From contig JAXGMN010000007.1 in NCBI GenBank assembly GCA_040768665.1, positions 248,001 through 312,000 of the forward strand: a stretch of 64,000 bases of DNA, given 5' to 3'. This document shows, piece by piece, positions 9,478 to 19,877 of the stretch. The notes below the pieces were generated by a model. The model was not told the DNA's origin. It did not search any database and worked only from the letters and a program-made list of their open reading frames with translations. Origin of the DNA: JABWBD01 sp040768665 (GTDB lineage Bacteria; Planctomycetota; Planctomycetia; Pirellulales; Thermoguttaceae). The position numbers and the translations under genes are program-made. The stretch's first letter is position 1. Each line of letters starts with the position of its first letter.

Positions 9478-9779
9478 GGCGTAGTCTCTACTAATAGGAA
9501 CTGATAACTGACTAAAGTGACAGGAAGATTGATTTCCCGCACCTGCCGAGTCTAGTTCCGAAGAATTGGGGAGTCAAGGATGTGCAGGAAGTCGCAGGCG
9601 GATCGGTAGCGGACCAGCAGCTTCCTTTGGAGCCTTCGAAGCGATGCGTCGCGCCTGACGCGGCGCCAACGGATCTCACAAGCCGCGGTGATGCGGGCAA
9701 CATCCATGTCATTCCTCGTTTTGCTTTCAAAAGCTCTTCAGCCTGACCGAGGGCCATTCTTACCTCCGAAAATGCCGGC
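9478..9779. other. Intergenic region with a doubtful 51-aa frame
   Basis: About 300 bp. On the minus strand a frame at 9552-9707 starts ATG after AGGAATGAC and encodes a very arginine-rich 51-residue peptide (MDVARITAACEIRWRRVRRD). Another frame starts after GGAGGTAAGA near 9758. Neither matches a family known to me. No terminator-like hairpin was noticed. Confidence 0.25.
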
Positions 9780-12700
9780 TCACGGCTCCGGCCGGTGGCC
9801 GACGAAGCCCGGCATGTCGGCCTCGGGGGTCTGATCGGCCAGACGTTTCCCCTCCTCAATCGCCCGCAACATCGCCTCGTAGTCCGGGTCGGACGTGCTG
9901 GCAAATTGTGGCGGGGTCTGGCCGTTCTGAGGCGTCTCGATTCCGCGGCCGCCCGCCGACTTGGCCAGGTGCGCCGTAAGGGCCGGACTCCATGCCGGAC
10001 GAGTGAAGTTGATCCAAGCCAGACGTCCGTCCCAAATGGCGGCGTGATCGTTCGGGTCCGGGTAGCTTCCGTGGCAGGTTTCGCAGCGTCGGCTGTAAAC
10101 ACCCAGAAAACCGCCGGCAAACCACGTCAAAGGCTTGCCGGTGGACGGATCGGCGGCCAGGTCGCGCTTGCCGGGAGAAAGGGGCCTGCTGTGCGCGTAG
10201 GTGCCGTAGTAGGGCACATTGGCGTCGATCCATAGATAGATTCGTTGACGGTCTTCCTGTGGGATCGGCCGGCCACAGTGGTCGCTTTCGACGTACTCCA
10301 ACAAGCGGCTGGCGTGACTGCCGGTCCAGAGCGGCTGATTGACCGCCGTGGGTGTCCGAAGCAGCCAGTAGAAGTGAACCAACGGCTTGCCGCGGGCCTG
10401 TTCGGCCGGCAGCATCTCGCCGCGATCCATGTTGTGCTGTCGGTACGAACGACTCCGGCCGAGGAGGTTGTCATAAGCCATGTTGAAGAACCGCGTCTTG
10501 TCGCCGCTGAGATCGTAACCGCCCGCGGGATCGCCGCCGTGGTGGCACTCGACGCAGTACTTGTCGAGCACCGGTTGAACCACACTCGGAAAATCGACGA
10601 TGCCGTCACGGCTCCAGGCCGGCCGCTGCAGTTGCCGCGGCGGATGTCTCGCCGCCAGGGGCATCCGCGCTATCGCAGGCGGGGCGGTCTGCCGAGATTC
10701 GTGGCAGCCAAGACAACTGACCCGCTCACCGGGCATGACCTGTGCCGCCGAGGTCATTCGCTGCAATTCCCGTCCCTCGTCATCCAACACCTGAAAGTAG
10801 ATCTCCCGCAACGCCGGAGCGAGAAAATGGGCCGAACCATCTTCTTCAACCGGCACCGTCCCCCAATCGCGCTTGGCATAGTAAGTCGCGTAGCTCATCA
10901 CCGGGGACTGATCGTACGCCCGCCGGGCAAGATCCTCGGTCTTGCGGACCTGCTCCATCACGCGAAGTTGCTTGACCTGCCCCCTCCGGACCGCCGGCTC
11001 GAGGCCGTGATACACGTCGGCCAAAAGAAAGACCCCCATCGGGTTCTCGGGGGAGGCCTCGGGAGACCTTGACGGCGACTCGACCCGCGATGGAATTGAC
11101 GACGGTGTCGGCCCGGGCCGCAGCGGCAGCGGATAGTAGCAGCCCATGCGAGGATCTTCGTACACCAACCGCCGGTTATCGCCGGCATCGAGCAAGTAGA
11201 TGCGATATCGCTGAACCTCGCCGCCGCCGTAGGAGCAGAGAAAACGGCGATCGCTGAGGGGGAATGGATCGCGGTAAGCCCACTCGTGACGCCTGTCGCC
11301 AATGGCCGGAAACTCATTGGTAATGTAGACGAATCCCTTGCCGCGCGGCGCCTCCACCCCATAACGGCGGTCAATCAGGCCGATCGCCCCGTGCGGAAAA
11401 CCGTGGTGCGGGGCGAACGTGGCTACCAGTCGGTCATTGCGGTCGGGCAGCGGCCTCGCCTGCCAGAATGTGCCCACGTCGCGGATCGTATTGCCGAAGT
11501 AAAGGGCGTAAAGCGTGCCGTCGGGATACTGCGTCCAGAGACTCTGCCGGTAGGTCAGGTCGCGGTCCACATACTCCCATCGCGTAAACAACACTCGGCC
11601 GTCGGGCAACACCTGCGGGCTGAAGTCCGAAAGCGTATTCATGCTCACGCAACGAAGATGAGTGCCATCGCCCGCCATGCGGTAAAGGTTGGAGGCCGGC
11701 CCCGGTTGGCACAGCGTGTAGCCGAAGCGGCGCGTGGAGACAAAGACGATGTCGCCATCCGGAAGCAGGCAAGGGCTCACGTCGTGGCAAGGTCCATCCG
11801 TCAGCCGTCTCAGCCCAGTGCCATCGGTCCCGATGCGCCAGATATGCCAATTCGGCTCGTCCTTGCCGCGATAGGAGAAGAGCAGCTCGCGAGCATTGTT
11901 GGACACATTCATATCATAAATGCAGCCGTCCGCATCGCTGAAGATGGTCCGCGCTGATCGCTCCGGTTGCGATGGATCGAAGATGCGGATTTCACAGCCC
12001 GCCGCCGCAGGCTGCGCCGCCCAGATGTCCTGCCCGACCGCCGGTGGAGCGCTGAGCGGGTGGCAAACCACCATCGCGATCGGCGGCAGATCGCGGGTGG
12101 CTAATGTCTCCGGCCAGCCCCAATCATCCGGTTCGACGTACACACGGGCCAACCACACCTCGCCGGACGAGGCAAGCTTGATCGCGAACCGGCCCGCCAA
12201 ATCATCGCGGTTGGGCGTCAGGGTAAAAGGACACGCTTGCCAACGGCCTGCGGCAACGGGCACGCGGACTTCCGCGAGCGTTTCCTCGCGCGCACTCTCG
12301 GCGGTCACCAGCAACTCGGCCGGCTTTTCGCAGCGAGCCCAGAGCCGGCCTACGTAGCGCCGGCCGGTCAGCCATGCGAGACCTTTTCCGTCGGCTCCAC
12401 GGTAGGCGACGCCGATTTCTCCCTGGTTACCAACCCGGGCAATCCGCTGAGTTCGCCTCCGGGCATCCAGACCTTCTTCGACAGAGAAATTTCCTTGTGC
12501 GGATCCGCCGCGCAAGGGCACCCAAGGGGCACATAGCCCCGACTCAGCCTCGGCGGCTTCCAGCGGGATCGCCCGAGTCTGGCCTGCGGTAGCGACCCAC
12601 AAGTTGCGGTAACTTGCCGCCCGCTGCCACGGCCGGAGAGCCACACCGCCGGAAGCCAGCGGGTGTTCGCGGTCCTCATAAACGAGCACGGACTTGCCGT

Positions 12701-13217
12701 CGACCATGATCTCCAAGGTCGTCTCGGTCATACGGACCACCAGAGCAACCCACCGGTTGATCGGCACGGCATAGGGAACATCCTGAATCGGCTCGTAGTT
12801 TTGCCGGTGTCGCCCAAGACGCAACCGTCCTGCGGCGGCGTCCAGGGCGACTTCGTAGCCGTTGAAGCGATCCGCTCCGATGCCGGGATCACTCAACTTG
12901 ACAAGGATGCCTGCATTGCCGGCGGCCGCGTCAGCAAGCAGCAGCTCGACCCCTACCTCCCCATGGGAGAACGGGGGTTCGGCAGAAACCAGTTTCGGTC
13001 CCGCGTCCGCCAGAACCGAGACCACTCCGTCTTCAACCCGCCACTGGCCGCCATAGGCTTGAAAGCCTTTCACGGTTGGCGTTTTCCCCGTTACCAGGAA
13101 ACTCTCATCGACCCGCATCCGCGTCCGATCGGGAAATTGACCGGCCGGCGCGCGGAGTCCGGCCGCCAAGACGAGAAGTCCGGACAACAGAATCCAGACG
13201 GTTCGGCTGCATCTCAT
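9780..13217 (-). CDS. Large secreted tri-haem protein with LamG-like and propeller domains (HzsA-like)
   Basis: A 1145-residue exported protein. Order: signal peptide (LLSGLLVLAAGL), a LamG/DUF1080-like domain (about 30-210, FQAYGGQWRVEDGVVSV), a linker domain, a TolB-like beta-propeller (about 390-760, with FSDADGCIYDMNVSNNARE, LLPDGDIVFVSTRR and VLPDGRVLFTRWEY), then a cytochrome-type region with three CxxCH haem motifs (CLGCH, CVECH and CETCH, near 830, 890 and 1045). This order is that of planctomycetal proteins related to hydrazine synthase alpha; no other hydrazine synthase subunit is nearby, so ammonium oxidation is not implied. A role in periplasmic redox chemistry on an organic substrate is inferred. 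GGAG lies eight bases before the ATG at 13217. Confidence 0.85.
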   Translation of the reverse strand: MRCSRTVWILLSGLLVLAAGLRAPAGQFPDRTRMRVDESFLVTGKTPTVKGFQAYGGQWRVEDGVVSVLADAGPKLVSAEPPFSHGEVGVELLLADAAAGNAGILVKLSDPGIGADRFNGYEVALDAAAGRLRLGRHRQNYEPIQDVPYAVPINRWVALVVRMTETTLEIMVDGKSVLVYEDREHPLASGGVALRPWQRAASYRNLWVATAGQTRAIPLEAAEAESGLCAPWVPLRGGSAQGNFSVEEGLDARRRTQRIARVGNQGEIGVAYRGADGKGLAWLTGRRYVGRLWARCEKPAELLVTAESAREETLAEVRVPVAAGRWQACPFTLTPNRDDLAGRFAIKLASSGEVWLARVYVEPDDWGWPETLATRDLPPIAMVVCHPLSAPPAVGQDIWAAQPAAAGCEIRIFDPSQPERSARTIFSDADGCIYDMNVSNNARELLFSYRGKDEPNWHIWRIGTDGTGLRRLTDGPCHDVSPCLLPDGDIVFVSTRRFGYTLCQPGPASNLYRMAGDGTHLRCVSMNTLSDFSPQVLPDGRVLFTRWEYVDRDLTYRQSLWTQYPDGTLYALYFGNTIRDVGTFWQARPLPDRNDRLVATFAPHHGFPHGAIGLIDRRYGVEAPRGKGFVYITNEFPAIGDRRHEWAYRDPFPLSDRRFLCSYGGGEVQRYRIYLLDAGDNRRLVYEDPRMGCYYPLPLRPGPTPSSIPSRVESPSRSPEASPENPMGVFLLADVYHGLEPAVRRGQVKQLRVMEQVRKTEDLARRAYDQSPVMSYATYYAKRDWGTVPVEEDGSAHFLAPALREIYFQVLDDEGRELQRMTSAAQVMPGERVSCLGCHESRQTAPPAIARMPLAARHPPRQLQRPAWSRDGIVDFPSVVQPVLDKYCVECHHGGDPAGGYDLSGDKTRFFNMAYDNLLGRSRSYRQHNMDRGEMLPAEQARGKPLVHFYWLLRTPTAVNQPLWTGSHASRLLEYVESDHCGRPIPQEDRQRIYLWIDANVPYYGTYAHSRPLSPGKRDLAADPSTGKPLTWFAGGFLGVYSRRCETCHGSYPDPNDHAAIWDGRLAWINFTRPAWSPALTAHLAKSAGGRGIETPQNGQTPPQFASTSDPDYEAMLRAIEEGKRLADQTPEADMPGFVGHRPEP

Positions 13218-13432
13218 GGTTTCGTCTCCGGTGTCCACTCCAGTCCTGGAATTCTCTGTCAGTTGCAAGGGACTTTGGGTACCTGATCGGCGGAGGAATC
13301 CGCCCGTGGGACCAACTGCATCGCGCTGAAGATCAAGCTCGACTTCGGGTTCTGAGCCATCCGGACACACCAGCAACCGCTTGCGCTCCTCCCGTATCGC
13401 GACGGAGGGTTAACGGTCGCGCCCGGGCGTCA

Positions 13433-14437
13433 TCAGAACCGCCACGGCGGCGTTTCCGGCTGTGCGGTAATCACTTCCTGAATGTAGCAGCCATGGTGCG
13501 GTGTCTTGACGGCAGGCACAGTTGTCACGCGGTATGCAACCAGGCAGTGCCACGATCCGTCGCCCAACTGGACAACCGCGGATACGGGGTGATCCAGAAC
13601 CCAGCGGCCTCCGGGTATGTCGCCGAATTCCTCCGGTCCATCCCGAATCAGCCGGGGTCTTGGAGGATTAAACTCCGGCTCGTCCTCGTCCAATTGCCAC
13701 AACGCCAGGCGCACCCGTTTCATCTGAGACCAGTTCACGCTCCCGTCCACGCTGGTCATGCCGGTGGGGTTTGTCAGGATAAAGACGATGCCGTCGGTGG
13801 TCGCATGGACAGTAACCGGCGCCTGTCCCCGCTCGTTGTCGGAACAGAGGAGTTGCGACCACGGTCCGTCGGCATCCTTCGCGGCCCACAGCTCGATGCT
13901 CTCGCTCGCGCTGTTTTTCCCAAAGGTCCGGGCCGTGAACACAAACGAACCGTCCGCGCGCCGCGCGATACTGGGTTCGGCTCCGCCGTTCACGGGAGTG
14001 AAAAAGACCGGTCGCCACTGATTGTCCGAAAAGCGGAACCGGCAAACGCCGGTCCGCTCGCCCTTGCTGGATGACGCGCTCACGGCCACCAGCAGGTCGT
14101 CCCCATCGGGAATCGCCGTTTGAAGTCCGGGGCTGAACACGCTCCATCCATTCGTCGTGACCCACTCCTTCCCAGGCTTGATCAAGCTGCGTTCCGTTAC
14201 CGAGAGTGCTTGGCCGTCGAACGTCAATTGCATGACCTCCACATATCGGATCGTGCGATTGTACATATCCGGCGTGAGCGTGTCGCCTGTTCCGGGCAGC
14301 GAGAGGGCCTGGCAGAACGCGAACCCCTTTCGCTGCGCTGGGTTGCCCGTATGTCGCGGGAAAGGCAGCAGAACAGGCCTGCCTCTTCGCCCGGCACCCG
14401 CCGTCATGACACCGAACGCGATTATCCCGGACGCCAA
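13433..14437 (-). CDS. BNR/sialidase-like propeller protein, N-terminus uncertain
   Basis: Segments such as SVFSPGLQTAIPDGDDLLVA, GGAEPSIARRADGSFVFTAR and GQAPVTVHATTDGIVFILT are blades of a sialidase-type six-bladed propeller, and the C-terminus (GDGSWHCLVAYRV ... HHGCYIQEV) is well formed. The family carries a secretion signal, but the first 40 residues here (MASGIIAFGVMTAGAGRRG) are poor. The real start may be lost, or lie near the Met before LTPDMYNRTIRYVEV. Asp-box repeats are weak, so sialic acid hydrolysis is doubtful; sugar binding or hydrolysis is the general expectation. Confidence 0.6.
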   Translation of the reverse strand: MASGIIAFGVMTAGAGRRGRPVLLPFPRHTGNPAQRKGFAFCQALSLPGTGDTLTPDMYNRTIRYVEVMQLTFDGQALSVTERSLIKPGKEWVTTNGWSVFSPGLQTAIPDGDDLLVAVSASSSKGERTGVCRFRFSDNQWRPVFFTPVNGGAEPSIARRADGSFVFTARTFGKNSASESIELWAAKDADGPWSQLLCSDNERGQAPVTVHATTDGIVFILTNPTGMTSVDGSVNWSQMKRVRLALWQLDEDEPEFNPPRPRLIRDGPEEFGDIPGGRWVLDHPVSAVVQLGDGSWHCLVAYRVTTVPAVKTPHHGCYIQEVITAQPETPPWRF

Positions 14438-14597
14438 CGTACCCCGCTATCTCGCCCGTGTCAAATGCGCCGGTGCGGGATTCTGATCGCGGTCTCATGG
14501 GCGGCTCCATTTCTTAACACCAGCCCTCACACCAGGCGCCGTCGATTCGCTTGCACTGGATGACGCCACTCAGTTCTCAGCAACCGCCGCGGCGCTA

Positions 14598-17500
14598 TCA
14601 GTCTCTGGGAGCGCCATCGAGTTCAACAAGCTCCACGTCGTCAAAATGCAGACGGATGGACACCGGCGTGCGCATGCGTGTTTCGAGGGCGAGATGCCCG
14701 CTGGTCGCGCCTTCCGGCACCTTGAAGCGGCTTTCCAACAACTGCCATGCGCCCATCTTGCTCAAGTCGTAACGGCGTGTGTACTCGTTGTGTAACCACT
14801 TGCCGTCACGATACAGACCGCATTTGAAGCCCGGCGCGGCATCCGCGGGCTCGACCTCATCCACCCGCACCCAGCCACGCACGAGATACTCTTTGCCCGG
14901 CTCCAGCGGCACGTGCGGGCCCGACGCGTAGGTCCAGCCAGCCACGTCGTTGCCCACCAGCCTGGCCGCCACGGCGCCGCCATGCACAATGGCGCCCTGC
15001 AATTCCATGACACTGCCCTCACCAGCACGCCAGCGATTTGGACGACTCTCAAAATCCGTGCCCGCCGGCATGACATGGGGCTTGGGCGACCATCTGTCGT
15101 CCTGCTTCACAGGCACACCGACTGGCAGGCCAACCAGTATCTCCGGATCGCCCGTCAGCAGGTAGGAATACCGCGGCATGGCCACGCCGTCGGCCATGCG
15201 GCTCTCAGGCGCAAAATTGACCGTGATGGCTGCGCCGTTGGCAAAACTGCTCCGCTGCACGAGCCCGTCGTCGCTGAGGCGTTCGTGACGCAGCATCTCC
15301 GAGTAGCCGACTGCGCGGCGCCAGCGGCACACGCGATTGTAGGTGTCCACAAATCGGTCGACGTTGCCCCAGAACAACTCCTGCTGCACATCCCAGAGAA
15401 CGAAGGTCGGCATGCCGGCGTGGATCATCTCCACAAGTTCTTTCTGCCACCATAGGGCCGGCATGCGGTGCGTATTGTCGCCCCAGCGCCAGGTCGTCTC
15501 CATGCAATCGCCATAGACCAGTTGGTACAAAGGCACCCGCCGCGCCGGATTGATGCCGTACTCCAGATAACGCTCCGTCGGCTCGCAGGAGGCAAAGGGA
15601 AGCTCGTGAATCGCCTTGAAATTGGCAAAGAACGACGCCGTGCTCAAGATACCCTCGAAATAATCCGCGACATGCGACGACCAGTCGCGGCCGCTCTCCG
15701 AACCGACCACCAGCTTGAGATCGTCGCTCAAATACCCCAACTGCCCCACCCGCGCCTCACGGTCCCGCGTACGCGTCAGCGGATGACGCGGGTCGTAACA
15801 CTCATACAGGCCCACCGATGTCACGCAGTCAAGAAAATACGACGCATAGGGCGTCTGCGCCAGGCGCTTCGGCATCTTCTCCTTCAGGACTTCCAGCCCC
15901 CGCTTCCAGCAAATCACGTAGCTGGGAATCTTCTCGCCCGTCTTGGGATCCGTCCACGGACACCAGCCAGCATGGTTCGAGCCGTCGGCCTTCTTGACCA
16001 CATCATCCGGAAATGAAAAGCCCTCGCACCGCTCCCATTTGCCCGGCGGCGTATGGGGGTCATACAGATCGGTGTAGATGTCGTAGCGACCCGGTAGATA
16101 GCCCCAGTCGAGCATCTGCTGCGCATTTTCCGACATGCCCGATACCAGCGCCCGTTCTATGCCGCGCTGATGCAGTTCCTCAATGTTCGCCCAGTGGCTG
16201 CCGTAGATATTCACCGCGCCCACCAGCTTGTCGATACTCGGCCGCTGGCGGCGTTTCTCTGCCAGGGTCTTCAACAGCCCCGTTTCCTTTGCGTAGGCAC
16301 GATAGCGTTTGGCCAGCGCCGTGTAGGATCCCTCGCCCGCAAAATGGAACAGCAGGCGCCGCGTGTAGCCGAAGCGGCCCAGTTGCGGCTCAAACACCAT
16401 CTGCACCGACAGACGGTCGCCGGCGGCGGTCGGGACTTTCGCACCAATAAACCTGGCGTCATCGGCCGTCTGGATGATCGTGATGACGCCGTCGCCGCGA
16501 GCCAGGTCCGTCTGTCCATACCACGGCATGGACAGATTGCCGCCGATGACCCGGCCATCCCACTGAAGCTCGTCGACGCCAAACAACAACCCGGCCATCT
16601 GCGGAATCACCAGGCGGCCGGTCACTTCTTCGAGGACCATCGGCGCCGGATAGGCCAGCTCCTTGAAGCTCAGCTCCTCAGCGCCGCTGAGTTCAAAGGC
16701 GAGATCGCCGGCGCCGGGCAGCAGCCACAGTCGCGCCGTCAGGGGGATGTCGTCGCCCTGCTGCCCTGGATAATCCAGCGCAATCTCCACGCCCTTTGCC
16801 GGCGTCGGCAGGGGCGTGATGCTGCGCAACCGCGGACCGTCAAGTCGCTCATCTCCCAGGAAGGGCGCCGCGACCTCCGTAGCACCCTTGAGTTCGGCCA
16901 GCGCGTGGGTCATGAACTGCTTGTGCTTGTAGCCCGGCGGATAAAAATACTGGCTCTGCCGCTGGGGGCTACCATCGGCGTTGTTGATGCCGAAGGCCAG
17001 AAGAAACTGCCGCCCCGCCGCGGCTCTGGCGTCGACAGCCCTGATGACCGCCCACGGCACCAGCAACTCCATCTGCCAGCCCCCGCCGTCTACCCTGGCC
17101 ACGCCACGACAGCCCTGCGCCATGGCCGGAGTGGTCCAGCAGGAAACCACGAGCTCGTCGCCATTGGGAATAAGCCCCCATTGCTCCCGGCCGATCCACA
17201 GCTCAATGCCGTCGACATGCCACTGGGGCACGCCGTCAACGAGGCCGGTCACTTTCTCGTCCACTACGTCCGCCGCGAGCCAGAGTCCCTCGTCGTCCCA
17301 GGCAGAATGGAAACGGCCGGTGCCCTGCGCGGCGTCACTACCGTTATGCACCGCAATGCCCGCGTCGGCCCATTCCGCCAAGTTGGCGTCCATCTGCACG
17401 GCGGCGCTCCGGCGCGCGATGGGCAACCGCCAGGTCCGGCGGCCTTTGGCCGGCGCCTGCCGCCACAGACGGCCGCTGCGCTTGTCGAGCACGTCCCACG

Positions 17501-17672
17501 CGGGCTGGTCACGGTGGACACTCACCCGAAGTGAGTCGTTCTCAAAATGATAGGCGCCGTCGTCCGAAGCCGTGCTGACACAGCCGGCCTGGGCCGACAC
17601 CACCTCCACCTGGGCCGCCATTGCATGGCACGCGCAAACATATCCCAACATCGCCAACGTGGATCTTCTCAT
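14598..17672 (-). CDS. Secreted DUF5696-type glycoside hydrolase with CBM9-like domain (1024 aa)
   Basis: Order: signal peptide (MRRSTLAMLGYVCACHAMAA), a beta domain split by a CBM9-like module (about 85-260, with DANLAEWADA, SAWDDEGLWLAADV and VDGIELWIG), a galactose-mutarotase-like beta domain, a TIM barrel (about 470-800) and a C-terminal CBM4/9-like jelly roll ending IRLHFDDVELVEL. In the barrel, ASYFLDCVTSV and VVGSESGRDW supply an Asp and a Glu at strand ends that could be catalytic. This layout fits DUF5696 proteins related to endo-alpha-N-acetylgalactosaminidase-type barrels; substrate unknown. GGAG is six bases before the ATG at 17672. A related single-module protein lies at 40734-42758. 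Confidence 0.82.
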   Translation of the reverse strand: MRRSTLAMLGYVCACHAMAAQVEVVSAQAGCVSTASDDGAYHFENDSLRVSVHRDQPAWDVLDKRSGRLWRQAPAKGRRTWRLPIARRSAAVQMDANLAEWADAGIAVHNGSDAAQGTGRFHSAWDDEGLWLAADVVDEKVTGLVDGVPQWHVDGIELWIGREQWGLIPNGDELVVSCWTTPAMAQGCRGVARVDGGGWQMELLVPWAVIRAVDARAAAGRQFLLAFGINNADGSPQRQSQYFYPPGYKHKQFMTHALAELKGATEVAAPFLGDERLDGPRLRSITPLPTPAKGVEIALDYPGQQGDDIPLTARLWLLPGAGDLAFELSGAEELSFKELAYPAPMVLEEVTGRLVIPQMAGLLFGVDELQWDGRVIGGNLSMPWYGQTDLARGDGVITIIQTADDARFIGAKVPTAAGDRLSVQMVFEPQLGRFGYTRRLLFHFAGEGSYTALAKRYRAYAKETGLLKTLAEKRRQRPSIDKLVGAVNIYGSHWANIEELHQRGIERALVSGMSENAQQMLDWGYLPGRYDIYTDLYDPHTPPGKWERCEGFSFPDDVVKKADGSNHAGWCPWTDPKTGEKIPSYVICWKRGLEVLKEKMPKRLAQTPYASYFLDCVTSVGLYECYDPRHPLTRTRDREARVGQLGYLSDDLKLVVGSESGRDWSSHVADYFEGILSTASFFANFKAIHELPFASCEPTERYLEYGINPARRVPLYQLVYGDCMETTWRWGDNTHRMPALWWQKELVEMIHAGMPTFVLWDVQQELFWGNVDRFVDTYNRVCRWRRAVGYSEMLRHERLSDDGLVQRSSFANGAAITVNFAPESRMADGVAMPRYSYLLTGDPEILVGLPVGVPVKQDDRWSPKPHVMPAGTDFESRPNRWRAGEGSVMELQGAIVHGGAVAARLVGNDVAGWTYASGPHVPLEPGKEYLVRGWVRVDEVEPADAAPGFKCGLYRDGKWLHNEYTRRYDLSKMGAWQLLESRFKVPEGATSGHLALETRMRTPVSIRLHFDDVELVELDGAPRD

Positions 17673-18445
17673 GCCGTCTCCTTGCTCTTGCGACGTCCGC
17701 CGGAACCCCGACACCGCGGGCCGATAGCCATCATGTTGAACAGCCGAACTGCGCTCGTCAACCGCCCCAAGAATGGGCCAGAAGTGTCGCGCGGGCCAAG
17801 ATCCCGCAGATCGGACGGGCGCGGCCGGCAGCCGGGACGCGCTCGTCGGCGGGCATTCCGACAACTTTCCGGACTTCGCACGTCGCGTGGCGGAGGTCGC
17901 GGACACTCGCTGTTGAGTCACGCTAACCCATGGGGCACGGGACGGATGATCAGGATGTTGAATCGAGGCGTCAACAAGCCTATGCTGAGTCGGTTTGCTG
18001 GAAGCCCCGGCTCTTTCGATTCACTCTCGCAAAGAGAATGACCATGAACAAGTTCAAGAAGGCCATTACGGTCACGGCGTGCGCAACGGCCTCATTCAAT
18101 CATCTGCGATTGACGCTGTTGCTCGTCTTGCTGCGATCGCCTCGGGCTGGCGTCCACACGGGATTCATGGCACGCCTGCCTCTGCCGCTCCGCGAGCGGC
18201 GCCGCTGGGTCCAGCCCTTGCAATGTCGCATCGGCGATGACGCCTGGCGCGACCTGCCTCGCGTCTTCCCCACACGCAACGGAATCAGTTATCTCCACCT
18301 GCAAAGCACGGCCACGGAGGCTGACCCATTCGGCGTGTTGATCGAGTCCGTAGCGGCGGCCGCCGAGGGGGAGTGTTCTTAATCGCGTTGTATGAGTTGG
18401 GCACCTGGTAAGCCATCGGTCCCAAGACGTCGGTGCGCGGCCTGA
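17673..18445. other. 770-bp intergenic region, weak frame only
   Basis: Lies between the starts and ends of two leftward genes. On the plus strand a frame from about 18041 (MNKFKKAITVTACATASF, after AAAGAG) runs to 18382, with a hydrophobic stretch (LRLTLLLVLL) but a poor later part. It may be a decayed signal-bearing gene or chance. Nothing else recognised. Confidence 0.3.
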
Positions 18446-19678
18446 CTACCGCGACCGGTACGGTCCGCAGACCTTGATCACGTTGTGGCTCTCCGACCTG
18501 TCGTCGACGATCGTCACGCGATAGTCGTCGCCGCCGGGCGAGACCCGCAAGACGATGTGGCCGTGACCGCTGGCCATGCGGTCGATGTCCTTGATGGCCT
18601 TGCGCGCCTCGGGGTGCACGTCGGTGGCGAAGATGTCGCGCGGACCGGGATAGAGGCGTTCGGACTGCAAGCGTTCCCACACGCTCGGCGTCGGATGATA
18701 GGCATCCCAGACCGAGATCGTCCAGACCCGGGCGCTCAACGTGGCGACGAGCGACTCGTTCATCGAGTCCAGGTAACCGTGATGGTCCAGGATGGCCGCA
18801 TCCACGGGCCCCACCACCTTGGCCACCGGCGTTTCCATGTCGTACCACGCCGGGCTTTTCGGGCGAATGCCCGGCAGGTCGCCGCCGTTAAAGAACTTGA
18901 ACTTGCCGTAGCTCAGCCGGAACGCGATGCTGAGGACATTCTCGTCCGGCCATTGGTTGCGAGGGATGGTCTCCAAGGACGGCATCCGCTGCTCGGTCGC
19001 CGTGCCCTGGCCCGTCCAGATCTCGCCGCTGGCCGCCAGGTTGCGGAATTCGAACTGGGGGTACTTCTGCGGCTGGCGTCGCGGGACCACCTGATCGTTG
19101 CGCCCGGGCACGAACCGTTCGACCTGCAGGCCGTTGTTCTCGGCTTGCCATTTCACGCACGCCAGATAGTTCTTCATGAACGGGGATTCAGCTTGAACCG
19201 CGTTGGTGTAGTCGGGCCAGCCGCGATCCAGCAACTTGCCGACCTTCAGGTCTTCGACCACGCGGGTGACGCCGGTGAGCGTGTATCCGTGGGTTGAAAC
19301 CGGCATGCCCGCCGCCACTTCGCCCATATGGTCCTGGTGGAAGTGGGTCAGTAGCACGTAGTCCAGTGCCGGCTGCGGGTCGTGCCGCAGCGCATGGCGT
19401 ACGTAGCGGACGATCCACTCGCTGGCCCGCCGCGTGTCATCCGGCCGTGCGGGCGTGTGCTTGGGATTCGCTCCCGCCAGTTCGCCCGCATCGACCAGCA
19501 AGGTCGTGCCATCCGGAAAGATGTACAGGCCCGCATTGCCGCGCCCCGTGCTGATCTGGTGGATCTCGAGCGTGCCCGGTTGCCAGGACTCGATGGGACG
19601 GCCGACAACATCCTCGGCACGGGCAACCCCGGCGGCGATGGCCAGCACAACGATCGTCAGAGACAATTGGGATTTCAT
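18446..19678 (-). CDS. Secreted metallo-beta-lactamase-fold hydrolase (410 aa)
   Basis: A signal peptide (LSLTIVVLAIAAGVARA) precedes GNAGLYIFPDGTTLLVDAG and LTHFHQDHMGE, the HxHxDH zinc motif of the metallo-beta-lactamase superfamily. Later parts supply FKFFNGGDLPG and AILDHHGYLDS, whose Asp and His fit the remaining metal ligands. The size and inserted segments match exported planctomycetal ComEC/Rec2-type MBL proteins. A hydrolase of an ester or phosphate is expected; the substrate cannot be named. The ATG at 19678 starts at the signal peptide; an upstream in-frame Met adds 14 residues without improving it. Confidence 0.85.
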   Translation of the reverse strand: MKSQLSLTIVVLAIAAGVARAEDVVGRPIESWQPGTLEIHQISTGRGNAGLYIFPDGTTLLVDAGELAGANPKHTPARPDDTRRASEWIVRYVRHALRHDPQPALDYVLLTHFHQDHMGEVAAGMPVSTHGYTLTGVTRVVEDLKVGKLLDRGWPDYTNAVQAESPFMKNYLACVKWQAENNGLQVERFVPGRNDQVVPRRQPQKYPQFEFRNLAASGEIWTGQGTATEQRMPSLETIPRNQWPDENVLSIAFRLSYGKFKFFNGGDLPGIRPKSPAWYDMETPVAKVVGPVDAAILDHHGYLDSMNESLVATLSARVWTISVWDAYHPTPSVWERLQSERLYPGPRDIFATDVHPEARKAIKDIDRMASGHGHIVLRVSPGGDDYRVTIVDDRSESHNVIKVCGPYRSR

Positions 19679-19877
19679 CGACTTGACCCTCGGCGTTGAT
19701 TTGGTGGAAAAAAGAGACAAGCCCCTAGTTTATCCAGCCGCTCATCCTTGGCCAAGTCAGGCGTTTCACCCTGGTCGTCATCCCTACCCACAGGCAACGA
19801 AATCGGCTATCTTTACACGCGGCTTGCTCGCAGCATTCGGGCTGGCCCAACATCGACCTCAACCGGGAGAAACACGC

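Noticed and set aside
9780..13217. Reading the tri-haem protein as evidence of anammox metabolism
   Set aside because: No hydrazine synthase beta/gamma, hydrazine dehydrogenase or other anammox genes are in the window; the domain order is widespread in other Planctomycetota.
16170..17534. A 454-residue open frame antisense to the DUF5696 gene
   Set aside because: His/Arg/Gln-rich with no fold signature; product of strong GC3 on the minus-strand gene.
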